A program made the position numbers and the translations under genes. Of a stretch of 6,258 nucleotides of DNA, positions 1 to 5,965 are shown piece after piece (positions within the stretch are counted from its first letter, which is position 1; each line of letters starts with the position of its first letter). The stretch is from an uncultured Ruminococcus sp. (lineage in GTDB: Bacteria; Bacillota; Clostridia; Oscillospirales; Acutalibacteraceae), in NCBI GenBank assembly GCA_902772755.1, contig CACYCD010000014.1, positions 1 through 6,258 of the forward strand. The letters are read 5' to 3'. The notes beneath the pieces were generated by a model, which worked only from the letters and a program-made list of their open reading frames with translations, did not search any database and was not told where the DNA came from.

Positions 1-432
1 AGGCTGACTAAAGAGTCTTCATTTGTAAAAAACACAGCACAGGATATCATCAAAAAGTATACTAAGAGGTGTAAAACCGGATCGGAAAAGCTGTATACGG
101 TCTATAAATATGTTGCCGCTACAAACAGATATCAGCATCTTTCGCTTACAAAAAACGAGGCATACTATGCGTCTTATATCTTTAAATATCATAGGGGAAA
201 CTGTTATGCTTTTGCCTCTGAGTTTGCGTTTTTGGCACGTGAGCTGGGTTATGATGTCAAAATGATTAGGGGTTATTGCCCGAGTGCCTCGGGCGGTTGG
301 ACTCCGCACGCTTGGTGTGAAATAGTAATGTCTGGTGTGACCTATATTTTTGATCCCGAGCTGCAATATGAGATCGGACTTTACGGATATAAAAAGACCT
401 ATGCGACAGCGGGCATATCTTACAAAAAATAA
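1..432 (+). CDS. Transglutaminase-like domain protein, C-terminal part (5' end outside window)
   Basis: The reading frame is open from base 1 to a TAA at 430-432, so this is the last 143 codons of a longer gene; the internal ATG at 232 is not the start. The visible part matches a papain/transglutaminase-type fold. A Cys sits in a G-N-C-Y-A-F-A context (codon 68, bases 202-204) at the start of a helix, a His in P-H-A-W-C-E (codon 103, 307-309), and an Asp in F-D-P-E (codon 118, 352-354). This is the usual order and rough spacing of the Cys-His-Asp triad in bacterial transglutaminase-like domains, so the domain looks catalytically competent. Such domains in Clostridia are often at the end of secreted proteins and act as proteases, amidases or crosslinkers; the substrate cannot be told here, and export cannot be judged because the N-terminus is missing. 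The gene converges on the beta-helix gene with a terminator between them. Confidence 0.8.
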   Translation, partial: RLTKESSFVKNTAQDIIKKYTKRCKTGSEKLYTVYKYVAATNRYQHLSLTKNEAYYASYIFKYHRGNCYAFASEFAFLARELGYDVKMIRGYCPSASGGWTPHAWCEIVMSGVTYIFDPELQYEIGLYGYKKTYATAGISYKK

Positions 433-435
433 AAC

Positions 436-475
436 AAACAGCACTTGCCGTTCACCGGGAATGCAAGTGCTGTTT
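436..475. terminator. Bidirectional Rho-independent terminator between convergent genes
   Basis: Bases 436-448 and 463-475 are perfect reverse complements (13 bp, core CAGCACTTGC/GCAAGTGCTG) around a 14-nt loop. Read on the plus strand the stem ends in TTTTATTA; read on the minus strand it ends in GTTTGTTTTATTTTTT. Both directions therefore have a stem followed by a U-rich tract. It lies 3 nt after the stop of the transglutaminase-like gene and 5 nt beyond the stop of the beta-helix gene, as expected for a shared terminator. Confidence 0.9.
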
Positions 476-480
476 TATTA

Positions 481-3400
481 CTAATTTTTCTTTTTTGATG
501 CGGTTTGAGTTTTTTCGGTTTTCTTTTTTTCGTCGGCTTTGGTTTTGATAGTCCTCACCTTTGAGTACTCACTGCAGTATTTTTTATTGCAGAAGGTGTT
601 GAAGGATCTCAGCTTGAAGTAGTAGCGTGTATTCTTTTTGAGATTTTCTGCTTTGAAGGATTTTTTGTCGGTGTAGGTGAGGGTTTTCCATTTTTTGTTG
701 TCGGTGCTGATGCAGACCTGATAGCCTGTGGTATTTTTTGTCTTTTTCCAGGTGAGCTTTATCTTAGTTTTTACGGAGTCAAGCGTGGCGATCTTGGGAG
801 TGTCGGACTTGGGGATCTCTATCTCTACAGCCTTTGAAGCCTTGCTGTAGTAGCGTACATTTGCCGAGGTGCGGTAGCCCTTGATCTTTATGTAGCGTGT
901 GTTGTCGGGCAGGGAGGGGGAGTAGCCCTTTTGCACCTGTGCTGCCGAGATATGTCCCAGAAGCTTGTAGCCACCCGTTTTTTTGGTGCTTGTGTATACT
1001 GCATAGCCTGAATTTCCGTTTAGATGCTTGATGCTTATGCTTGCTTTTTTATCGGAAACAGCTTTTGCGGAGAGCAGTTCGCCGTTTTGCACCGTTGTTT
1101 TGACGCTCACTTCGTTTGAGTCATCGCCGTAGGCAGGTTCTTCGCCGTGGTAGGTGACGGGCAGTACCTTGTAGGTGTAGGTGGTATCGGGTACAAAATT
1201 ATCATCGGCAAACGAAGTCTGAGAGCCGTTCACGCTCATAAGCAGGATATAATCCCCGTCTGTCCTGCGGTAGATATTGTAGTACTGCGGTGTTACGGAG
1301 TTTTCCCAGCTGAGAGTTATCTTTTCAAAGTAGTCACGTTCGGCTTTGAGCTTTTCGGCTTTGCCCAGTCCGTCCGAAGTAAGGGATAAAATATTAGAAT
1401 ATGCACCGTAAACCGTGGATTTCTCCATACGGGCTATTGGCTGTACCTTATAGTAGTAGCGTGTGCCTGCCGTTATCTTGGTGTCGTTGTAGGAGGTCGT
1501 CTTTACCGAGTCGTATTCAATAAAGTTCACTCCGTCAGTACCTCTGAAAATGCGGTACTCCGATGTTCCCCTGACCTCGTTCCAGCTCAGCGTGTTTTTA
1601 TTATATGACACGTTCTTGCCTGTAAATTCCGTGGGCATACCCAGATTTGTCACCTTTGAATTGGAGGTGCCTGCTAGGTAGATATCTCCGCTGATGTTGT
1701 TTGAAAAGTTGTTTATAAATATGCGGTTGGTGGAGTTGTTGTCAAAGTACATTCCGTACTTTCCGCTGTAGTTCCCGGTGTTTCCGTAGACCTCTCCCGA
1801 GGAAGCAAGAGAGCAGAAGCCGTGTGATTCAGAGTGAGAGACATTGTTCTCATTGGCGGTTTTGAGCTGAGAGTTTTTCAGCACTATACCGTAGGTGCCG
1901 TCATATTCCGTGGTGTTCCTGTCAAGTGCGTCAATGGAGGAATTTTTTGCATAGATGCCGTAGTTGCTGTTGTTCACACTGTTGCTGCATACCGTCTCGG
2001 TGATGCCATCTATGGTGTAGATACCGCACCCTGTACTTTCCACGGTATTGCCCGAAATCTCCTTTGAAGTCGAGCTGTTCAGGATAATTCCGTGTCCGTC
2101 GTTGGCAGTGACCTTGTTGTTGTCTACGGCAATTGCCTCAGACCCCGATTTTACGTTTATTCCGTTGCCGTGGTCTGCGATGATATCGTTTGCATTGACA
2201 GTCAGCTCCTTGCTGTCGGCTGCGTAAATCGCATTTGAGGTGGAGTTTGTTATGGTGTTGTCCTCAACCGTACAGCCGTTTGACGAGCCGGAAACCTGTA
2301 TGCCCGTGGCAAAGCTACCTGAGATATGGTTCTGCAAAAACGTATTCTGACAGCTTCCTCCACTGTTTGATACAGCAGTCTTATTGCCTGTTTGGGAATA
2401 ACTGACAACGGTATTTTTTTCAACAAGAACATCTGTACTGCTGTCCGCAAGCTGTACGGCAATGAGCTCGGCACTTTCCTGCGGATAGGTCACCTTGTTG
2501 TCAGTGACAATACTTTTGTCGGTGCGGTAAAGTCCGATAGCGGTCGTGCCTGCATTTATGATGTTCTGTGCAACAGTCACCCCGTCTATTCTGAAATCGC
2601 CCTTTGGTATGGTGTGCGTTTCCTTGGTGTTTTCGGTAGTCCAGTTCACAGGCTCGGTGACATTACAGCCCAGTATCTTTATGCCAAGTCCGGCGGTGCT
2701 GATTGTGTTGTTGTCGATAACGACGTTAAAGCCCGTGTGCGGTGCTTTGAACTGACCTTCATATATTCCTTTCAGGTCTTTTCTCATACTGCGGATAAGT
2801 ATGCCGTTTTTGCAGTTTGAAAGTGTGTTTCCGCTTATTTGAGAGTTTGTCCAGCACAAGCCTGCTATAGTGTAGCCGTCAATATCCGAAAAGCTGTTGT
2901 TTATTATCCTTATGCCGTCAAACATTCCGTTCTCGTCCAGTATGACCGAGTGAGAGCCTATGCCCCTGGTCACGTTGGTGAAGGTACAGCCTTCAATGGT
3001 GATATCTCTGCAGGCAGTGCCGTCATAGCTTTCATACAGCGGAAAGCAGTTCTGATCGAGTGCATCTATCTGGATAGACTCATGCTCTGAGCTGTCTCCG
3101 CTTTTGCGGTGCTGGTCTTTAAAACAGCAGTCCTTGATCGTGACGTCCTTGCAGGCACCCAATTCAAGATGGTGGCTGCTCGTGTTGTCGGTGAACGTCA
3201 CCGAATCTATCAGAATGTTCCTTGCGTGTCCAAACCGCACAAGGTTGCTGGATGAGGCTTTCATCTCGTTGTCCCAGCCGTCAAACACTCCGTTGTGCAG
3301 GGTGATGTTTCCGTACCCCTCGTATTTTACGGTGATATAGTCCTTTTTTCCGGCTTTAAGCATTGAGAACGAGTCGGAGAAGTCACGCACCAGCACTGCT

Positions 3401-3948
3401 CCGTTCATCTCAAAATAGGTGTTGCTGTAGATGCTCAGGGTGGTGTCGATCTTGTAGGTACCCTTTGGCAGGATTATCTTATATTGGTGTTCTACTGTGG
3501 CTTTTTCGTGAGCTAGGTCAAATGCCGATTGTATATTTGCCCTCACCACGGGAGAGGGAGTTTTTTCGTTTATGTTGATTTTCAGTATGGTATAGCTCGG
3601 GTCTGAATCGGTGTCGGTCGTATAGGGATCTTCGCTCACAGGGGGATGTTCCTCCGAGGGTGGCTCGATCTCCTCGTCGTCCTCCTCTGTTTCCTCATCT
3701 TCTTCTGTTTCGGTCGGTGAGGACGCTTCGGCAGGCTCTGTAGCTTCAACAGGCTCGGTAGTATCGGCAGTCTCGGTCGGCGGTTCTGTTTTCTGCTCTT
3801 CAGCCTGCGTGACTTCTTCGGTGTAAGCGATAGGCTCTGTGGGAGCCGATGCTTCCTCTGTTGCAGACACGGCAGGGATAGATAATGCCGAACAGGACAG
3901 AATAAGCGACATAAGCACAGATATAAAACCAACGGATAATTTTTTCAT
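481..3948 (-). CDS. Secreted right-handed beta-helix protein with four FnIII-like domains
   Basis: 1155 residues from the ATG at 3948 to TAG at 481-483. Order: signal peptide 1-29 (MKK, hydrophobic core, A-V-S-A before cleavage); Thr/Glu/Pro linker 30-117; beta-helix about 118-768; FnIII-like domains about 770-858, 860-952, 955-1046 and 1050-1136; Lys-rich tail to 1155. The helix opens with an I-L-P-K-G-T-Y segment (159-165) typical of pectate-lyase-superfamily proteins. It then shows an Asn ladder, one per coil, at 564, 587, 611, 634, 656, 678, 701 and 723 (22-24 residues apart). Stacked charged residues H259/H260, E262, E290, D295 and H333 form a plausible polysaccharide-cleaving or -binding groove, but no lyase or hydrolase family can be named. 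No dockerin, SLH or LPXTG anchor is visible. I rejected the upstream in-frame TTG (3993): those 15 codons contain the Shine-Dalgarno AGGAGG and begin only about 5 nt after the predicted transcription start. Alternatively it is a non-catalytic adhesin. Confidence 0.88.
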   Translation of the reverse strand: MKKLSVGFISVLMSLILSCSALSIPAVSATEEASAPTEPIAYTEEVTQAEEQKTEPPTETADTTEPVEATEPAEASSPTETEEDEETEEDDEEIEPPSEEHPPVSEDPYTTDTDSDPSYTILKININEKTPSPVVRANIQSAFDLAHEKATVEHQYKIILPKGTYKIDTTLSIYSNTYFEMNGAVLVRDFSDSFSMLKAGKKDYITVKYEGYGNITLHNGVFDGWDNEMKASSSNLVRFGHARNILIDSVTFTDNTSSHHLELGACKDVTIKDCCFKDQHRKSGDSSEHESIQIDALDQNCFPLYESYDGTACRDITIEGCTFTNVTRGIGSHSVILDENGMFDGIRIINNSFSDIDGYTIAGLCWTNSQISGNTLSNCKNGILIRSMRKDLKGIYEGQFKAPHTGFNVVIDNNTISTAGLGIKILGCNVTEPVNWTTENTKETHTIPKGDFRIDGVTVAQNIINAGTTAIGLYRTDKSIVTDNKVTYPQESAELIAVQLADSSTDVLVEKNTVVSYSQTGNKTAVSNSGGSCQNTFLQNHISGSFATGIQVSGSSNGCTVEDNTITNSTSNAIYAADSKELTVNANDIIADHGNGINVKSGSEAIAVDNNKVTANDGHGIILNSSTSKEISGNTVESTGCGIYTIDGITETVCSNSVNNSNYGIYAKNSSIDALDRNTTEYDGTYGIVLKNSQLKTANENNVSHSESHGFCSLASSGEVYGNTGNYSGKYGMYFDNNSTNRIFINNFSNNISGDIYLAGTSNSKVTNLGMPTEFTGKNVSYNKNTLSWNEVRGTSEYRIFRGTDGVNFIEYDSVKTTSYNDTKITAGTRYYYKVQPIARMEKSTVYGAYSNILSLTSDGLGKAEKLKAERDYFEKITLSWENSVTPQYYNIYRRTDGDYILLMSVNGSQTSFADDNFVPDTTYTYKVLPVTYHGEEPAYGDDSNEVSVKTTVQNGELLSAKAVSDKKASISIKHLNGNSGYAVYTSTKKTGGYKLLGHISAAQVQKGYSPSLPDNTRYIKIKGYRTSANVRYYSKASKAVEIEIPKSDTPKIATLDSVKTKIKLTWKKTKNTTGYQVCISTDNKKWKTLTYTDKKSFKAENLKKNTRYYFKLRSFNTFCNKKYCSEYSKVRTIKTKADEKKKTEKTQTASKKKN
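3598..3861 (-). other. Acidic Thr/Glu/Pro-rich linker segment of the beta-helix protein
   Basis: Encodes residues 30-117 of the beta-helix protein. It is low-complexity and dominated by Thr, Glu, Pro and Ala, with recurring T-E-P and A-T-E-P units. Residues 80-95 are 13/16 Glu or Asp. It joins the signal peptide to the folded helix and is probably an extended spacer through or away from the cell wall. The repeated short codon blocks make this the part of the gene most likely to vary in length between strains. Confidence 0.75.
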
Positions 3949-3960
3949 TTCTTGAGTATT

Positions 3961-3966
3961 CCTCCT
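3961..3966 (-). promoter_or_regulatory. Ribosome binding site that decides the start of the beta-helix gene
   Basis: The minus strand reads AAAAGGAGGAATACTCAAGAA and then ATG. AGGAGG is a full Shine-Dalgarno core. The 12-nt gap to the ATG at 3948 is slightly long, but this is the only good ribosome site upstream of the signal peptide, and the peptide encoded from this ATG begins with a classic M-K-K signal sequence. Confidence 0.8.
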
Positions 3967-4004
3967 TTTGCCGAAGCCGTATTTGTATTCCAATATAATT
4001 TTAA

Positions 4005-4033
4005 ATTATAGACAAATAAAAGTCAATGGACAA
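4005..4033 (-). promoter_or_regulatory. Sigma-A type promoter for the beta-helix gene
   Basis: On the minus strand, TTGTCC (plus positions 4028-4033) is followed after 17 nt by TATAAT (plus 4005-4010). The -10 is perfect; the -35 matches 4 of 6 consensus bases. The predicted start of transcription is near 3998, giving a leader of about 50 nt that contains the AGGAGG. Confidence 0.65.
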
Positions 4034-4077
4034 ATATAAAATTCTTTTGACAAGTATTCAAAAGGGATAATTGACAA
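4011..4077 (+). repeat. Four copies of a GACAA motif in the divergent control region
   Basis: GACAA occurs at 4011, 4029, 4049 and 4073 in the same orientation. The first two are part of a longer GACAAATA. Spacings are 18, 20 and 24 bp. The copies overlap or abut both predicted -35 regions and the palindrome. They may be binding sites for a regulator, but two are explained by -35 elements (TTGACA on plus, TTGTCC on minus) and the region is AT-rich, so this is a weak call. Confidence 0.25.
4044..4064. promoter_or_regulatory. Interrupted palindrome, candidate operator between divergent promoters
   Basis: CTTTTGA (4044-4050) and TCAAAAG (4058-4064) are exact reverse complements separated by 7 nt. 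The centre at 4054 lies about 52 bp upstream of the predicted plus-strand start (near 4106) and about 56 bp upstream of the predicted minus-strand start (near 3998). A dimeric activator or repressor bound here could affect both promoters. No regulator gene is in the window, so its partner is unknown. Confidence 0.4.
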
Positions 4078-4099
4078 TAATGCTGTATAATGATATAAT
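4071..4099 (+). promoter_or_regulatory. Consensus sigma-A promoter for the thiamine-diphosphate enzyme operon
   Basis: TTGACA at 4071-4076, a 17-nt spacer and TATAAT at 4094-4099, with TGA directly before the -10 (extended -10). Every element matches consensus, so this should be a strong promoter unless repressed. Transcription should start near 4106, giving a leader of about 108 nt before the ATG at 4214. Confidence 0.85.
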
Positions 4100-4164
4100 A
4101 ACCTAATAAGAATGTGTTATTCTGCGTTTTTTAATTATGACCGATAATATTGATGAAAATGCGA

Positions 4165-4186
4165 GATCTGAATTTGTGTTCGGATC
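4165..4186 (+). other. Possible leader RNA hairpin upstream of the thiamine-diphosphate enzyme
   Basis: GATCTGAA (4165-4172) can pair with TTCGGATC (4179-4186) through eight pairs, one of them G-U, around a 6-nt loop. A competing longer-range pairing, ACCGAT (4140-4145) with ATCGGT (4184-4189), shares bases 4184-4186 with it, so only one can form at a time. There is no following U-run, so it is not a terminator by itself. It ends 14 nt before the AAAGGG ribosome site at 4201-4206. Confidence 0.3.
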
Positions 4187-4213
4187 GGTAAAATACGGGA
4201 AAAGGGTAGATGT

Positions 4214-5950
4214 ATGAAAGCCAGTGATTTTATTGTATCTTTTCTAAAGGAAAAGGGAATAAGGCATATCTTCGGATATCAGGGAACTATGATTGCTCAC
4301 TTTGTTGACTCTGTCTGCAAGGCTGACGGTATAGACAATCATATTTGCTATAATGAGCAGGGTGCAGCCTTTGCCGCAGTGGGTCTTGCCAAGGCAAGCG
4401 GAAAAACCGCCGTGGCTTATTCAACCTCGGGTCCTGGTGCGATAAACCTGATGAACGGCATTGCGGACGCATATTACGACAGCGTTCCGACGGTGTTTAT
4501 CACAGGTCAACTCAATGAGTATGAGTACACGGGAATACCCGAGCTTCGTCAGCAGGGCTTTCAGGAGGCTGATGTAGTCGGTATGGTAAAGCCCATAACC
4601 AAGTATGCGGTGCATATCAGCAATGTGAATGATCTGCGGTATGAGCTTGAAAAAGCATTTTACCTTGCCGAGGACGGCAGGAAGGGTCCCGTAGTGCTGG
4701 ATATCCCTATGAATGTTCAGCGTGAAGAGCTTGACCCCGAGAATGTGCGTGGCTTTGAAGCCCCTCAGCCTCAGACAGAGGAGGATCACAATGCGATAGC
4801 AGATAAGCTGCTTTCCGCCATAGCCGAGGCAAAGCGTCCGATACTGCTTCTCGGAAACGGTATCCCGAAGGACAGCGAGTTTTACAGAGAAACGGTAGAG
4901 CTGATCGAAACGCTAAATATCCCCGTTGTTACAAGTCTGTTGGGCAGACATCTCCTGCCGGAGGATCACAGGCTCAACTTTGGATATATCGGAGCTGCCT
5001 ACGGTCACCGCTATGCAAACATCATCGCTTATAAAAAGTGCGATCTCATTGTTTCTATTGCCTGCTCCTTCTGCAAAAGGCAGACGGGCGGAAAAAGTGA
5101 GAGCTTTGCAAAGGATGCAAAAATAATCCGAGTGGATATCGACAGGGACGAGCTTCTCCGCAAGGTGCACAGCGATGAACAGGCATACTGCTGTGATGCA
5201 GAAAAGGTAGTCAAGGCTATGCTCTCAAGGCTCGGGGATGCAGACATCAACAAGCAGGAGTGGCTGGAGGTCTGCGAAAAGATCAGAAAGCCCCTCGATG
5301 AGTTTGACGCAAATTCTCCGGAGCGTGAGCCTAACCGCTTTGTAAAGGAGATCTCCGACTTTGCGGACGATGACACGGTAGTATGCTGTGACGTGGGACA
5401 GCATCAGCTGTGGATGGGTCAGTCCTTCCGGATAGAGGGGGACAGACGACTGCTGTTCTCCGGCGGTCACGGTGCTATGGGCTTTGCCCTGCCTGCCGCA
5501 ATAGGTGCTCACTACAAAAACGGAAAGCACACTATCGCCGTTGCCGGTGACGGTGCGTTTCAGATGAATATTCAGGAGCTTCAGTGGCTGAAAAGGGAGA
5601 ACCTCCCCGTAACCGCAATTGTGCTGAACAATGAGAGCCTGGGACTTATTCAGCAGCAGCAGGATGACTTTTTTGACGGCAACCACTTTGCCTCAACTGC
5701 AGAGGGCGGATATCTTGCACCCTCGTTCAAGGCTATTGCAGACGCTTACGGTATTCAAGCCTACAGTGCAACAACTATTGAGGCACTCAGAGATGTGCTT
5801 GCCAAGGTAGACAAGAATGCTCCTGCTGTTGTGGAGGTACACCTTGACGTCAGATCGAAGGCATATCCCAAAACTTATTTCGGTGAGGAAATGTACAACC
5901 AGAAGCCTTATATAGACAAGGCTCTTATGGAAGAAATATTAACATATTAA
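4214..5950 (+). CDS. Thiamine-diphosphate-dependent enzyme, acetolactate synthase superfamily, atypical
   Basis: 578 residues, the usual length of full three-domain acetolactate synthase-type enzymes. The PYR domain (about 1-170) has the catalytic Glu E48 in Y-N-E-Q-G, a T-S-G-P-G-A-I-N block (71-78) and F-Q-E-A-D (116-120). The central domain is about 190-340. The PP domain (about 375-560) has G445-D446-G447 and N472-N473, the ends of the GDG-to-NN cofactor motif that holds Mg2+ and thiamine diphosphate. Against acetohydroxyacid synthase, the R-Q-W-Q motif is Q480-Q483, so the Trp that favours 2-ketobutyrate is absent; G-Y-P-G-G is G-Y-Q-G-T (21-25); A-R-F-D-D-R is C-S-F-C-K-R (284-289). No small regulatory subunit gene follows; a cytidylyltransferase gene starts 15 nt on. 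It probably decarboxylates a 2-keto acid and transfers the two-carbon unit to an acceptor, but the substrate is unknown. YerE-like sugar-branching carboligases are one precedent. The start has AAAGGG 7 nt upstream. FAD binding cannot be judged. Confidence 0.88.
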   Translation: MKASDFIVSFLKEKGIRHIFGYQGTMIAHFVDSVCKADGIDNHICYNEQGAAFAAVGLAKASGKTAVAYSTSGPGAINLMNGIADAYYDSVPTVFITGQLNEYEYTGIPELRQQGFQEADVVGMVKPITKYAVHISNVNDLRYELEKAFYLAEDGRKGPVVLDIPMNVQREELDPENVRGFEAPQPQTEEDHNAIADKLLSAIAEAKRPILLLGNGIPKDSEFYRETVELIETLNIPVVTSLLGRHLLPEDHRLNFGYIGAAYGHRYANIIAYKKCDLIVSIACSFCKRQTGGKSESFAKDAKIIRVDIDRDELLRKVHSDEQAYCCDAEKVVKAMLSRLGDADINKQEWLEVCEKIRKPLDEFDANSPEREPNRFVKEISDFADDDTVVCCDVGQHQLWMGQSFRIEGDRRLLFSGGHGAMGFALPAAIGAHYKNGKHTIAVAGDGAFQMNIQELQWLKRENLPVTAIVLNNESLGLIQQQQDDFFDGNHFASTAEGGYLAPSFKAIADAYGIQAYSATTIEALRDVLAKVDKNAPAVVEVHLDVRSKAYPKTYFGEEMYNQKPYIDKALMEEILTY

Positions 5951-5965
5951 CGGGGTACAGACGGA

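Noticed and set aside
232..432. Treating the ATG at 232 as the start of a small 66-codon gene
   Set aside because: The same frame is open back to base 1 and the upstream part encodes the catalytic Cys and its helix, so the ATG is internal.
19..444. 141-codon minus-strand ORF opposite the transglutaminase-like gene
   Set aside because: The plus-strand frame encodes an intact Cys-His-Asp domain. The minus-strand ORF starts inside the terminator stem and has no recognisable features.
3363..3578. Plus-strand and minus-strand overlapping ORFs inside the beta-helix gene (also near 1147, 1834, 2392, 2839, 3104, 3636)
   Set aside because: They lie opposite or out of frame with a clearly real gene, have no ribosome sites or recognisable domains, and the products are low-complexity or Arg/Cys/Val-rich shadows.
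4086..4091. A second TATAAT as an alternative -10 for the operon promoter
   Set aside because: It lies only 9 nt from the TTGACA at 4071-4076; the TATAAT at 4094-4099 has the ideal 17-nt spacer and an extended TGA.
4105..4132. Terminator-like element: AGAAT/ATTCT inverted repeat followed by six T
   Set aside because: The stem is only 5 bp with a single G-C pair, and three other bases separate it from the T-run. It is too weak to terminate and lies just after the predicted transcription start.
4100..4213. TPP riboswitch or T-box leader ahead of the acetolactate-synthase-like gene
   Set aside because: No CUGAGA-type TPP pyrimidine-sensor motif and no T-box GGUGGNACCGCG-type sequence is present, and the leader (about 108 nt) is short for a T-box. 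The absence also weakens a role in branched-chain amino acid synthesis.
4214..5950. Phosphonopyruvate decarboxylase as the identity of the thiamine-diphosphate enzyme
   Set aside because: That family is about 375 residues and lacks the central domain; this protein is full length with acetolactate-synthase-like blocks throughout.
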